A stretch of 25,833 nucleotides of DNA from CALXXL01 sp964512385 (GCA_964512385.1 CAZEHZ010000024.1:1-25833); one strand, 5' to 3'. Positions 16,086 through 25,819 are shown, counted from the stretch's first letter. A program made the numbers and translations. The notes: generated from the sequence alone by a model not told the origin.

Positions 16086-17900
16086 ATGGCTGGAATTATT
16101 GGGGAAAATACCATAGAAGAGGTGCGCACACGGGCCAATATTGTGGACATTGTGGGGCGGGTGGTGCAGCTTAAAAAGGCCGGTAACGGCAGTTGGAAGG
16201 CGTGTTGCCCGTTTCATCAGGAAAAAACACCGTCGTTCACCGTAAATGAGGCTCGCCAACGCTACCATTGCTTTGGGTGCGGCAAGGGGGGAGACGTTTT
16301 CCGCTTTGTAATGGAAACGGAGAATTTGGACTTTCCGGAGGCGGTCAGAGCATTGGCGGCTCGTTGCGGCGTGGTGGTTCCGGAAGAGACCTCCGGGTCG
16401 CCGGAAGAGCGCAAACAGGCTAAGGCTAAAAGCGATTATCGGGAACGGTTGTTGACCATTTTAGACGATTTTGCCAATTTTTTTCAATTTAATCTTAATA
16501 GTAATCCTGATTCGGCGGTGGCGCAGTATCTTGCCACCCGGCAACTGGACGCTGAAACGGTTAAGAAATTCCGCATCGGCGCCGCACCGGATGGGTGGGA
16601 TATCGGGTTGCAGTTCGGGCTGAAGCGGGGCTATACCGAACAGGAGATGCTGGACGCCGGCGTAATTATTTATAATGAAGAACGGAAAAGTTTATATGAC
16701 CGCTTCCGGAATCGACTGGTGTTTTCTATCTGGAATGAACAGGGCAAAGTAGTCGGGTTCAGCGCTAGAACGATTGACAAAAGTGCGCCGGGGGCAAAAT
16801 ATGTGAACAGCCCGGAGACGCTGGTCTTTAAAAAGAGTCATATTTTATATGCTCTGCCGCTGGCAAGAGCGGCAATCGGTGAATTTAAGCAGGTGATTTT
16901 GTGTGAAGGGCAGTTGGATGTTATTGCCATGCACCGGGGCGGCTATGCGTGCAGTGTGGCGCCGCAAGGCACGGCGTTTACCGAAGAACAGGCCAAAATG
17001 CTGCGACGGTATACCGATAAGGTGTTGCTGTCTTTTGATGCCGACTCCGCCGGGCAAAAAGCAATTTTACGGGCCATGGAGATTCTGTTTAATCTGGAAT
17101 TTGAAGTGCGGGTGCTGGTGATGCCGGCGGGCGAAGACCCGGACGGGATTTTTAAGGCCAGAGGCGCCGACGGGATTCGGCAAATGGTGGAAAATTCCAT
17201 TGATATATTGGATTTTCTGGTGAAAACGTTGCGGCCGCAGTTTGATATGGATTCCCCATACGGGCGCAGTCGTTTTTTGGGCGCGGTTTTGGAGTATTTG
17301 AACAAGATGCCGAACCCGGTGGTTAAAGAGAATTATCTGCACCGGCTCAGCGAACTTCTGCAGTTGAAGATAGAACTGATTTATACCGAGCTGAATAAGT
17401 TGCGCCAGCGTGATGTTTATCGCAACAGTTTTGCCGCCAAAAAACAGGCCGCCGCCGAAGTGGAGGCCGAAATCAATACGGTTTCTACCATGGATTCGGT
17501 ACAGCGTCATGCCGAAAATTCACTGCTGGAACTGGCGTTATACAGTGCCGCATACGCCAGAAAAATTGCCGACGCCGTAACTCCGGACATGCTGAGCGGC
17601 AGTAGTGTAAGCAAAGCGTTAAATCTGGTTATCGCCTTGGTGCTGAATGATGAATATGATTCGGCGGTGGCCGAACTTAATAAACTGGATCGGGAACAGG
17701 GCGATGCGAATTTAAGTTTAATTTTAACCGCCGAAAGTAAAATTCCGCCCGATAAAACCGACAAGGCGCTGGCCGACTGCATTGGCGTGCTTCAGCAAAA
17801 AAAACAAACCGAAGAACGCTCCGTGTTGCTGGAACAGATGAAGTCCGCCGCTAACGACGAAGATAGAATGGCTCTTTTTAAACGCCTTACAGGATTGTAG
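16086..17900 (+). CDS. dnaG: DNA primase (DnaG)
   Basis: Primase makes the RNA primers for DNA replication. The 604-residue protein has the full family layout: N-terminal CHC2 zinc finger with Cys41, His44, Cys62 and Cys65; the motif YVNSPETLVFKKSHILY in the catalytic core; TOPRIM acidic residues Glu274 (CEGQLDVIAMHRGG) and Asp318/Asp320 (SFDADSAGQKA); and a helical C-terminal part after about 430 that would bind the helicase. The ribosome-binding site is weak (GGTGTGA). It is commonly linked to rpsU and rpoD; here it instead follows a TPR lipoprotein gene and precedes carB, with its own end in a 193-bp gap without a clear terminator. Confidence 0.97.
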   Translation: MAGIIGENTIEEVRTRANIVDIVGRVVQLKKAGNGSWKACCPFHQEKTPSFTVNEARQRYHCFGCGKGGDVFRFVMETENLDFPEAVRALAARCGVVVPEETSGSPEERKQAKAKSDYRERLLTILDDFANFFQFNLNSNPDSAVAQYLATRQLDAETVKKFRIGAAPDGWDIGLQFGLKRGYTEQEMLDAGVIIYNEERKSLYDRFRNRLVFSIWNEQGKVVGFSARTIDKSAPGAKYVNSPETLVFKKSHILYALPLARAAIGEFKQVILCEGQLDVIAMHRGGYACSVAPQGTAFTEEQAKMLRRYTDKVLLSFDADSAGQKAILRAMEILFNLEFEVRVLVMPAGEDPDGIFKARGADGIRQMVENSIDILDFLVKTLRPQFDMDSPYGRSRFLGAVLEYLNKMPNPVVKENYLHRLSELLQLKIELIYTELNKLRQRDVYRNSFAAKKQAAAEVEAEINTVSTMDSVQRHAENSLLELALYSAAYARKIADAVTPDMLSGSSVSKALNLVIALVLNDEYDSAVAELNKLDREQGDANLSLILTAESKIPPDKTDKALADCIGVLQQKKQTEERSVLLEQMKSAANDEDRMALFKRLTGL

Positions 17901-17928
17901 AGTGCATAAAATTATTCCGCATAAAGTT

Positions 17929-18004
17929 ACAAAAATGTAAGTTTTTGTTCAATAATGAGTTGTCCTAATAAAAAAATTGGTTAAAGCACCGACAAAAATG
18001 TAAG
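17929..18004 (+). repeat. Direct repeat ACAAAAATGTAAG upstream of carB
   Basis: The 13-base word occurs at 17929-17941 and again at 17992-18004, 63 bases apart. The second copy ends six bases before the carB -35 box. This position suits a regulator binding site, but the word is AT-rich and chance is possible. Confidence 0.45.
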
Positions 18005-18010
18005 CCGGAC

Positions 18011-18039
18011 TTGACGAAAGCGGTTTTTGCCTGTATATT
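18011..18039 (+). promoter_or_regulatory. Predicted strong promoter for carB
   Basis: TTGACG (18011-18016), a 17-base spacer and TATATT (18034-18039) are close to consensus. Transcription would start near 18046, leaving a leader of about 48 bases with GAGAGAGG before the ATG. I see no attenuator hairpin in so short a leader. Confidence 0.7.
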
Positions 18040-18093
18040 ACATAGTGAATTACAAGATTTAACTCAAGAGCAATAGAGAGAGGCAAAGAGCTT

Positions 18094-21000
18094 ATGGCTA
18101 AAAGACAGGACATTAAAAAGATAATGATTATCGGCTCCGGGCCGATCATTATCGGGCAGGCTTGCGAATTTGACTACTCCGGCACACAGGCGTGCAAAGC
18201 GTTGCGTGCAGAAGGTTACGAAGTAGTATTGGTAAACTCTAATCCGGCAACCATTATGACCGACCCCGGCATGGCCGATCACACCTACATTGAACCGTTG
18301 AACAATGAGCGTGTAGAGCAGATTATCGCCAAAGAACGCCCCGATGCCCTGTTGCCGAACCTCGGCGGGCAGACCGCATTGAATTTAGCCGAAAGCCTGC
18401 ATGAAGAGGGTATTTTAGCCAAGTATAATGTGGAAATTATCGGCGTGGATATCGATGCTATCAAACGTGGCGAAGACCGTATTATATTTAAGGAAACCAT
18501 GGCCGGTATCGGCGTGGATGTACCGGGTTCCTCGCCGGCGTTGTCGGTGGAAGAGGCCGAAAAAATTGCGGCCGACATGGGGTATCCGGTGGTGATTCGC
18601 CCTGCTTATACCATGGGCGGCACCGGCGGCGGTATTGCTTATAATGTGGACGAACTGCGTGAAATCGCCACCCGCGGCGTGGCCGCCAGCTTAATCGGGC
18701 AGGTGTTGATTGAAGAGTGCGTGATCGGCTGGGAAGAGCTGGAAGTGGAAGTGGTGCGGGATGCCAAAGGGCAGAAAATCAGCGTGTGCTTTATTGAAAA
18801 CGTTGACCCGATGGGCGTGCATACCGGCGACAGTTTCTGCGTTGCCCCCATGCTTACGGTATCGAAGGCGTTGCAGGAACGTTTGCAGGATGTGGCCTGG
18901 CGCATTGTGGATGCCATCGGCGTAATCGGCGGCACTAACGTGCAGTTTGCCCATAATCGTGAAGACGACCGTTTAGTAGTGATTGAAATCAATCCGCGTA
19001 CCAGCCGTTCGTCGGCGTTGGCATCTAAGGCGACCGGGTTCCCGATTGCGTTGGTTTCCTCTCGTTTGGCGGCCGGGTTGACGCTGGATGAAATTCCGTA
19101 CTGGCGGGATGGCTCGCTGGAAAAATATACGCCGTGCGGCGATTATGTGGTGGTTAAGTTTGCCCGCTGGGCGTTTGAAAAATTCCCGCAGGCTAAAGAC
19201 CATTTAGGTACTCAGATGCGTGCCGTGGGCGAAGTAATGAGCATTGGCGCCAACTTTAAAGAGGCGTTTCAAAAGGCGATCCGGTCGCTGGAAATTGGGC
19301 GTTACGGTTTAGGACTGGATGCCAAGATTGAAAAATTGTCGTTGGACGAATTACGCACCAAGCTGGCGATTCCGTGCAGCAAGCGTTATTTCTATATGTA
19401 TGAGGCCATGAAAAAAGGCATGACGGTGGATGAGGTAAATAAACTTACCTATATTACCCGTTATTTTCTGGAACAAATTGCCGAATTGGTGGAATTTGAA
19501 CTTAAGTTACAAAAGCAGTCCTGGAGCAGTCTGCCGGATGATATGCTGGTGGAAGCCAAAAAATCCGGCTTTGCCGACCGCTATTTAGCCAAGATGTTCA
19601 ATGTGCCGGAAGCCAATGTGCGTTCCCGTCGTTTGGGATTAAAGGTAAAAGCGGTGTTCTGCAAAGTGCCGGTATCCGGCGTGGCGACGGATGAAGGTTA
19701 CTACTATTCTACCTATGCCGATCGCATCAATGAAGCGGAAAAAACCGAAACTAAACGCCATAAGATTATGATTCTGGGCGGCGGACCGAACCGTATCGGG
19801 CAGGGGATCGAATTTGACTATACCTGCGTTCATGCCGCCTTTACTCTGCGGGACAATAATTATGAATCAATTATGGTGAACTGCAACCCCGAAACCGTTT
19901 CCACCGACTATGACACCAGTAATCGCCTGTACTTTGAACCGCTTACCGTGGAAGATGTGCTGGCAATTTATGAACTGGAACAGCCGGACGGCGTAATTGT
20001 ACAGTTCGGCGGGCAGACTCCGCTGAATATTGCGCAGGAACTTAAGGACAGCGGCGTAAAGATTATCGGTACTCAGCCGGAAGGTATCCGTTTGGCGGAA
20101 GACCGTGAATATTTCCGGGATCGCATGATTGCGTTAAATATTCCACAGCCGGAATCCGGGTGTGCCCGTTCGCTGGAAGAAGCGGTGGCGTTAGGCCGCA
20201 AGATTGGGTATCCGGTAATGGTGCGTCCGTCGTTCGTATTGGGCGGGCGTGGGATGGAAGTTATTTATGATGAAGAACGTCTGATTAAATATGCGGTAGA
20301 GGCCATTCAGGTTTCTCCGGAATACCCGATGCTGGTGGATCGTTTCCTGGATAACGCTATTGAGTGTGAAGTTGATGCGGTGTCGGACGGCGAAACTACT
20401 TATGTAGCGTCGGTTATGGAACATATTGAATTGGCTGGTATTCACTCCGGCGACTCGGCTTGCACCATTCCGCCGGTTACGATCAGCAAGGAAAATCTGG
20501 CAATTATTGAAAAGTATGCGTCGTTAATCGCCACCGATTTGAAGGTGGACGGCATTATGAACGTGCAGTTTGCAATTTGCGATAACCGGGTATATATCAT
20601 TGAAGCTAATCCACGTGCCTCCCGTACCGTGCCGATTGTGGCTAAGATTACCGGGGTGCCGCTGGCCAGAATTGCCACGCTGTTAATGCTGGGCAAGAAA
20701 ATTGCCGACGTAAAAGATTTGTTAAAGATTACCAATCGTGGTTTTGTGGGGGCTAAAGAAGCGGTGTTCCCGTTTAACATGTTCCCGGAAGTTGACCCGA
20801 TTTTAGGGCCGGAAATGCGTGCCACCGGCGAAGTTATGGGCGTGGCCGATAACTTTGGTTTGGCCTACTTTAAGGCCGAAGAAGCGGCCGGTTACAAGTT
20901 GCCGTTGTCCGGCACGGTGCTGGTTACGGTGCGGGAACGGGATCGCAAGTATCTGCTGCCGATTGTAAAAGAATTGGTGGACATGAACTTTAAGGTTGTG

Positions 21001-21309
21001 GCCACGGAAGGCACCAGCAAGTTCTTGACGGAAAACGGAGTAGCCAATACTTTGGTTAAAAAGTTGAGCGAAGGCCGCCCGAACATTGGCGATATGATTA
21101 AGAATCGTGAGGTTCAAATGATTATTAACACTCCGATTGGGCGGGACGGCATGGCGGATGACAGCTTTATCCGGATGATGGCGATTGGCAAAAAAGTGGC
21201 GTATGTTACCACTATTGCGGCGGCTTCGGCCAGCGTAAAAGGTATTCGGGCGGCGTTGAATGAAAATACGGAACCCAAATCGTTGCAGGAGTATCACGGC
21301 ATGAAATAA
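18094..21309 (+). CDS. carB: Carbamoyl-phosphate synthase large subunit (CarB)
   Basis: CarB uses bicarbonate, ammonia from the small subunit and two ATP to make carbamoyl phosphate for arginine and pyrimidine synthesis. The 1,071-residue length is standard. Both ATP-grasp halves are intact: the first with RPAYTMGGTGGG and EINPRTSRSS (Glu298), the second with RPSFVLGGRGMEV and EANPRASRT (Glu837). The C-terminal methylglyoxal-synthase-like allosteric domain begins near 935 (VVATEGTSKFLTENG, IINTPIGRD). No carA is next to it, so the glutaminase subunit must be encoded elsewhere. It has its own promoter and terminator and is a single-gene unit. Confidence 0.98.
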   Translation: MAKRQDIKKIMIIGSGPIIIGQACEFDYSGTQACKALRAEGYEVVLVNSNPATIMTDPGMADHTYIEPLNNERVEQIIAKERPDALLPNLGGQTALNLAESLHEEGILAKYNVEIIGVDIDAIKRGEDRIIFKETMAGIGVDVPGSSPALSVEEAEKIAADMGYPVVIRPAYTMGGTGGGIAYNVDELREIATRGVAASLIGQVLIEECVIGWEELEVEVVRDAKGQKISVCFIENVDPMGVHTGDSFCVAPMLTVSKALQERLQDVAWRIVDAIGVIGGTNVQFAHNREDDRLVVIEINPRTSRSSALASKATGFPIALVSSRLAAGLTLDEIPYWRDGSLEKYTPCGDYVVVKFARWAFEKFPQAKDHLGTQMRAVGEVMSIGANFKEAFQKAIRSLEIGRYGLGLDAKIEKLSLDELRTKLAIPCSKRYFYMYEAMKKGMTVDEVNKLTYITRYFLEQIAELVEFELKLQKQSWSSLPDDMLVEAKKSGFADRYLAKMFNVPEANVRSRRLGLKVKAVFCKVPVSGVATDEGYYYSTYADRINEAEKTETKRHKIMILGGGPNRIGQGIEFDYTCVHAAFTLRDNNYESIMVNCNPETVSTDYDTSNRLYFEPLTVEDVLAIYELEQPDGVIVQFGGQTPLNIAQELKDSGVKIIGTQPEGIRLAEDREYFRDRMIALNIPQPESGCARSLEEAVALGRKIGYPVMVRPSFVLGGRGMEVIYDEERLIKYAVEAIQVSPEYPMLVDRFLDNAIECEVDAVSDGETTYVASVMEHIELAGIHSGDSACTIPPVTISKENLAIIEKYASLIATDLKVDGIMNVQFAICDNRVYIIEANPRASRTVPIVAKITGVPLARIATLLMLGKKIADVKDLLKITNRGFVGAKEAVFPFNMFPEVDPILGPEMRATGEVMGVADNFGLAYFKAEEAAGYKLPLSGTVLVTVRERDRKYLLPIVKELVDMNFKVVATEGTSKFLTENGVANTLVKKLSEGRPNIGDMIKNREVQMIINTPIGRDGMADDSFIRMMAIGKKVAYVTTIAAASASVKGIRAALNENTEPKSLQEYHGMK

Positions 21310-21357
21310 GCCGCCGCAACTGAATTTTGAACTGAAAACAGCGTATAAGCTGTATTA

Positions 21358-21390
21358 CCCGGCAAAGTTATAAACTCTGCCGGGTTTTTT
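21358..21390 (+). terminator. Rho-independent terminator of carB
   Basis: CCCGGCA (21358-21364) and TGCCGGG (21378-21384) form a 7-bp stem with a 13-base loop, followed by six T (21385-21390), 48 bases past the carB stop. Confidence 0.9.
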
Positions 21391-21400
21391 ATGTTTGGAC

Positions 21401-21428
21401 TTGACATTTTTTACATTGCGTGTAATTT
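21401..21428 (+). promoter_or_regulatory. Predicted promoter for the beta-galactosidase gene
   Basis: TTGACA (21401-21406) is a perfect -35; TAATTT (21423-21428) follows after 16 bases. It starts only ten bases after the carB terminator. No operator palindrome is evident. Confidence 0.55.
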
Positions 21429-21461
21429 ATTCTAAACGTTTTATTTTTAGGAGATAAGGTT

Positions 21462-24400
21462 ATGAGTTCAAATTGGTGGGAACAGCCGGAATTGATAGAA
21501 GTGAACCGCTTGCCAATGCACTCCGGAATGCGGCCGGAGTCGGAGCAGGGTGGGGCAATAGCAAGTTTAAGTTTAAATGCTGAATGGCGGTTTAAGCTGT
21601 ACGATTCGCCGCTGGACGTGCCGGAAACGGCTTGGCAGGCGGATGGTTGCGAGGCGGAAAAATGGCAGTCGACGGTGGTGCCAAGTAACTGGACGCTGGA
21701 TAAAAATGTGGCGGATTTGCCGATTTATACGAATATCAACATGCCGTTTACCAATAATCCGCCGTATGTGCCGGAAAAAAATCCGACCGGAGTTTATCGC
21801 CGGGAATTCTCCGTGCCGGAAAATTGGCGGGAAAAACGGGTTATTCTGTATGTCGGCGGGGCGGAGAGTGCCATGCAGGTGTTTTGCAACGGTCAATTTG
21901 TCGGCCTGAGTAAAGACAGCCGGTTGCCGGCGGAGTTTGATTTAAGCGGGTTTTTAACCGCGGGAAAAAACACCTTGGCCTTAATGGTGGTGCGTTGGTC
22001 AGACGGCAGTTATGTGGAAGACCAGGACCATTGGTGGATGGCCGGAGTGTATCGGAAGGTGGAACTGTACGCAACCGCTAAAACTTATCTGGCCGATGTT
22101 TTTGCCGTCGGCGATTACGATTATAATAACCACAACGGTATTTTAACGGTGGAAACTCAAGTCGGCAGTCAGGATTTTAAGGCCGATAATGAGGCGGATT
22201 TCACGTTGCAGTTCAGCTTGCAGGATGGTGCCGGAAAGGAAGTTTGGCGTAATACTCAGACGGTCAGCCGGGAATTCAGGCGTGAAGAGTGGCGGAACAA
22301 AGTGCAGGTTGAGTTGCCGGGAATTGCGGCGTGGTCGGCGGAAACTCCTGATTTATATCGCTTAACGGTTAAGCTGTATTGCAATGGGGAGTGGCTGGAT
22401 TGTCGCTCCTGTCGAGTCGGGTTCCGGCGGTTTGAAATTCGTAACCGGGAGTTGCTGATTAACGGCAAAATGGTTTATATCAAAGGCGTCAACCGGCATG
22501 AACATGATGAATTTACCGGCAAAGCCGTGTCCAAAGCCTCGATGGAGTTGGATATTAAGCTGATGAAGCAGTTTAATTTTAACGCCGTGCGTACCAGCCA
22601 CTACCCGAACGATGAGTATTGGTATGATTTGTGCGACGAATACGGCATGTATGTAATTGACGAAGCCAATGTGGAGTCGCACGCTAATTATAACCGGTTA
22701 TGCCGTGAGCCCCGCTGGCAACCGGCGTTTGTGTCCAGAGTGGAACGGATGGTAAGGCGGGATCGGAATCACGCCTGCATTTATGCGTGGTCGCTGTGTA
22801 ATGAGTCCGGCGACGGCCCGCATCATGTGGCGGCGTCACGCATCGCTAAACGCTTGGACAACAGCCGGTTAATTCATCACGAGGGCGAAATTAAACGGGG
22901 CTTGGAAGAGTGGAGCAAGGCGGACTTTGAACGCAATCCGGCCGGATTGAACGATTTTGTGGATCCAATGTACCCGGAAATGAAACGCTTGCTGGAGTAT
23001 GCGGCGCATCCGGAATTCGGTGAGCGGCCGTTTATCACTTGTGAATATTGTCATGCCATGGGCAATAGTTCGGGGTCATTAAGCGATTATTGGCGGGTGT
23101 TCCGGTCGCATCACGGCTTGCAGGGCGGCTTTATTTGGGACTGGGTGGATCAAGGTTTGGCCAAATACAGTGCCGACGGTAAAAAATACTGGGCATACGG
23201 CGGCGACTATGGCGAAAAAATTCATGATTTTGATTTTTGCTGTAACGGTATGGTTTTCCCGGATCGCACGGTGCATCCGGCCATGTATGAGTTTAAATAT
23301 GTGGTTCAGCCGGTGCACACGGAATTGGCGGATGATTTAACGCTGAAAATTTTTAACGATTATGACTTCATCAATTTGTCGCATTTAAGCGGCCAATGGG
23401 AGTTGTTACGGAACGGTAAAACGGTGAAAACCGGCGATTTGCCGGAGTTAACGGCAGAGCCGAAAACGACTCAATTTTATCAGTTGCCGATTGCGGACAA
23501 AGAAAAATGTGCGGTCGGCGATGTGGTGAATCTTAATGTTTACTATCGGCTGAAAAAGGCGGCGGCATGGGCGGAGTCCGGTCATGTTATTGCCGGAGAA
23601 CAGTTTGATGTTACCGGAACTTCAGCCAGCGTTGCCGCCACGGTTGCCGCAGAACTCCCCGCCGAAATGGTGAATGGCGAGGTTTGGCAGGTAGTGGCGA
23701 ACGATAATGACAAGTTGGCGTTAAAATGGCGTAATCAACTGGTGATTAGTCAGATACCTGAACTTAATCTGTTCCGGGCCGGTACGGATAATGACGGAAT
23801 TCGGGGTTGGAGCGGGCAGGAGTACAAGCCGTTGGGGTTGTGGCTTAAGGCCGGACTGGATAAGTTACAGCCGGCGTTAACTAAACATGAAGTTAAAGAT
23901 AATTGCGTTTATACGGAATATAAATTTGACCTTGGCAGTTATAGTCGAACCATGTTGTTCTATGCCGATAAGGTGAAGTTCAGCTATAAATTCAAGCTGT
24001 CGGACAACTTGCCGTCGCTGGCGCGAGTGGGCGTGCTGGGCATAACGGCGCCGGGCTTTGAAAACGTATGTTATCTGGGGCGCGGGCCGCATGAGAACTA
24101 TATTGACCGTAACGTAAGTGCGTTTGTCGGGCGGTATCAAAATACCGTAAACGGCATGTTTGTGCCGTATATTCTGCCGCAGGAAAACGGCAATCGCACC
24201 GATGTCCGTTTTTTTGAGCTGGATAACGGTAAAGTTCAGTTGCGTTTTACGGCGGACGGCCAAGTGTTTGAATTCGGTTGTTCACACTTTACGCCGCAGG
24301 ATTTGTTTGCGGCGTTCCATAGTTGTGAATTGACGCCGCGTGCCGAAACCGTGTTTACCATAGATGTTAAACAGCGTGGACTCGGTTCCGGGTCGTGCGG

Positions 24401-24485
24401 GCCGCAAACACTGGAGCAATATCATGTGAATCCGGGCGAATATGAGCTTGATTTTGAGCTGTCGCTTACAGAAAACGCACAATAG
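21462..24485 (+). CDS. lacZ: Beta-galactosidase, glycoside hydrolase family 2 (LacZ type)
   Basis: This cytoplasmic enzyme hydrolyses terminal beta-D-galactosides; no signal peptide is present. The 1,007 residues show all LacZ domains: sugar-binding jelly roll (about 40-210, ending EDQDHWWMAGVYRKVELYA), Ig-like domain, TIM barrel with KGVNRHEHDE, FNAVRTSHYPND, acid/base Glu448 in WSLCNESGDG and nucleophile Glu528 in TCEYCHAMGNSSG, then the small-chain domain with FRAGTDNDG and LGRGPHENYIDR. AGGAG lies eight bases before the ATG. No lactose permease or regulator is adjacent, so the physiological glycoside is uncertain. Its last 20 bases overlap the convergent transporter gene. Confidence 0.96.
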   Translation: MSSNWWEQPELIEVNRLPMHSGMRPESEQGGAIASLSLNAEWRFKLYDSPLDVPETAWQADGCEAEKWQSTVVPSNWTLDKNVADLPIYTNINMPFTNNPPYVPEKNPTGVYRREFSVPENWREKRVILYVGGAESAMQVFCNGQFVGLSKDSRLPAEFDLSGFLTAGKNTLALMVVRWSDGSYVEDQDHWWMAGVYRKVELYATAKTYLADVFAVGDYDYNNHNGILTVETQVGSQDFKADNEADFTLQFSLQDGAGKEVWRNTQTVSREFRREEWRNKVQVELPGIAAWSAETPDLYRLTVKLYCNGEWLDCRSCRVGFRRFEIRNRELLINGKMVYIKGVNRHEHDEFTGKAVSKASMELDIKLMKQFNFNAVRTSHYPNDEYWYDLCDEYGMYVIDEANVESHANYNRLCREPRWQPAFVSRVERMVRRDRNHACIYAWSLCNESGDGPHHVAASRIAKRLDNSRLIHHEGEIKRGLEEWSKADFERNPAGLNDFVDPMYPEMKRLLEYAAHPEFGERPFITCEYCHAMGNSSGSLSDYWRVFRSHHGLQGGFIWDWVDQGLAKYSADGKKYWAYGGDYGEKIHDFDFCCNGMVFPDRTVHPAMYEFKYVVQPVHTELADDLTLKIFNDYDFINLSHLSGQWELLRNGKTVKTGDLPELTAEPKTTQFYQLPIADKEKCAVGDVVNLNVYYRLKKAAAWAESGHVIAGEQFDVTGTSASVAATVAAELPAEMVNGEVWQVVANDNDKLALKWRNQLVISQIPELNLFRAGTDNDGIRGWSGQEYKPLGLWLKAGLDKLQPALTKHEVKDNCVYTEYKFDLGSYSRTMLFYADKVKFSYKFKLSDNLPSLARVGVLGITAPGFENVCYLGRGPHENYIDRNVSAFVGRYQNTVNGMFVPYILPQENGNRTDVRFFELDNGKVQLRFTADGQVFEFGCSHFTPQDLFAAFHSCELTPRAETVFTIDVKQRGLGSGSCGPQTLEQYHVNPGEYELDFELSLTENAQ

Positions 24486-25083
24486 AATGCAGTAAAACGC
24501 CTAAAGCGGCCGAGGTGAAAATTACCATCATAATGCTTAAAATTTTATAACGGATCATGATGATGGAATAGATTAAAATGGGCAGCATTTCCCAACGCAT
24601 TTGGGGGGTGTTGCCCATAAATTTTTCTTCAAAATTATAAATTTTTGTCCATAAATAGTCAAACGGAATCTCGGCGGTTAATATAGACATGCCCAGACAG
24701 GCGGCAATGGCGGTAACAATCAAGGCCGCCGTAATCGGTTTTATGCCGAACATTAAACTGCGTACAATGTTGCTGTGCTGCCATTTATGATAAGAATGCA
24801 CCGCCATGCTCATTAAGAAAAACGATGGAATCAGCAAGCCGGACGTCGCCAGAAAGCCACCCAAAATTCCACCTTGCTGATAACCGATAAAGGTGGCTAA
24901 ATTCACGCCGATCGGGCCGGGGGTAACTTGAGATATCGCCAATAAATTTCCTAATTCGGTCAGCGTCATCCAGTGTCTGGCGTAAACCAGTTCATCAATA
25001 TAAAACTGCAATAAACTGCTGCCGCCGCTTAAACATAAAAAACCAAAATAGATGAAGATTAGAAATAACCAAACAAAAATCAT
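24466..25083 (-). CDS. Chromate transporter family (CHR) short protein, second half
   Basis: The 205-residue membrane protein carries one CHR domain with about six hydrophobic segments. It shows GGSSLLQFYIDELV and SQVTPGPIGVNLATFIGYQ, the paired motifs of the family. Long ChrA proteins fuse two such domains; short ones work as pairs encoded side by side. Its ATG overlaps the stop of the partner by four bases (ATGA), so the two are translated together. The substrate is probably an oxyanion such as chromate or sulfate, an inference from the family only. Confidence 0.87.
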   Translation of the reverse strand: MIFVWLFLIFIYFGFLCLSGGSSLLQFYIDELVYARHWMTLTELGNLLAISQVTPGPIGVNLATFIGYQQGGILGGFLATSGLLIPSFFLMSMAVHSYHKWQHSNIVRSLMFGIKPITAALIVTAIAACLGMSILTAEIPFDYLWTKIYNFEEKFMGNTPQMRWEMLPILIYSIIMIRYKILSIMMVIFTSAALGVLLHSIVRFL

Positions 25084-25697
25084 TGGTCGGCCTCCGGTTT
25101 GCCGGAAGATTCAGCTTCATACGCCGCCGGCGGCAGAGAACGGCAAATCACCATGCAGTATATTACGCCGAATGCTAAAGAACCGAAAATCAGCCAGGCC
25201 GGATTTACATGCCAAATCAAAACCGCCATTATCGCAACCAGAAATAAAGCAAACTGCACTTTGCATTTTACCGAACTGCGCCAGATTTGAGCTAAAGCCG
25301 CAATCATTAATCCGGTCATGGCGGTACGCACGCCTAAAAATGCGCCCTGCACCGCCCAGTGTTCCAAGGGGAGGGCTTGAAATCCCATGGCAATAATGGT
25401 GATTACTAAGAATGACGGCGTGGCAACTCCGCATAAAGCAACTAATGCTCCACGCCATCCGGCCACCCGATATCCGGCGTAGATTGCTACATTGCCGGCA
25501 GTTAAGCCCGGTACGGTTTGAATAATCGCCAGCATGTCGGACAGTTCATTATCCCGCAGCCAGTGGTGTTTTTTTACAAACACATCCTGTGCCACTAATA
25601 AAATGGCAAAACCGCCGCCAACCACAAACAGCGCAATTTTAAAGAATTCGTAAAAAAGAATCCATAATTTTTGATATAAAGTTTGAGATGATTCCAT
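25080..25697 (-). CDS. Chromate transporter family (CHR) short protein, first half
   Basis: The 205-residue protein is the partner domain, with VVGGGFAILLVAQDVFV and IIQTVPGLTAGNVAIYAGYR in the same places as in the downstream gene. I choose the ATG at 25697; the in-frame TTG at 25721 would add eight residues read from the interspersed repeat. No clear Shine-Dalgarno box precedes the ATG, as the repeat ends 11 bases upstream. The last 20 residues are a charged cytoplasmic tail. It is the promoter-proximal gene of the pair. Confidence 0.86.
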   Translation of the reverse strand: MESSQTLYQKLWILFYEFFKIALFVVGGGFAILLVAQDVFVKKHHWLRDNELSDMLAIIQTVPGLTAGNVAIYAGYRVAGWRGALVALCGVATPSFLVITIIAMGFQALPLEHWAVQGAFLGVRTAMTGLMIAALAQIWRSSVKCKVQFALFLVAIMAVLIWHVNPAWLIFGSLAFGVIYCMVICRSLPPAAYEAESSGKPEADQ

Positions 25698-25707
25698 AAT
25701 GCTGTTT

Positions 25708-25819
25708 AGTCGATAATGCAAAACCGGCTATATTGTTAATATTCAAAATTTTAAATTCTAAAAAGCACATAAACAAATGCAAGGTTTTCAGCGTAAAACT
25801 ATGTTTTATGCCTGGTCGC
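25708..25819 (-). repeat. Interspersed repeat, full copy B (112 bp)
   Basis: On the minus strand this copy starts GCGACCAGGCATAA and ends TTTTGCATTATCGACT, aligned without gaps to 4797-4908. Its tail points at the CHR gene and stops 11 bases before the ATG. CATAAAAC and GTTTTACG near the head can pair around ATA with one mismatch. The last 14 bases of the window (25820-25833) show no further feature. Confidence 0.8.

Noticed and set aside
25698..25721. TTG start extending the first CHR protein by eight residues
   Set aside because: The added residues are read from the interspersed repeat, and the shorter form begins with a plausible N-terminus before the first membrane segment.
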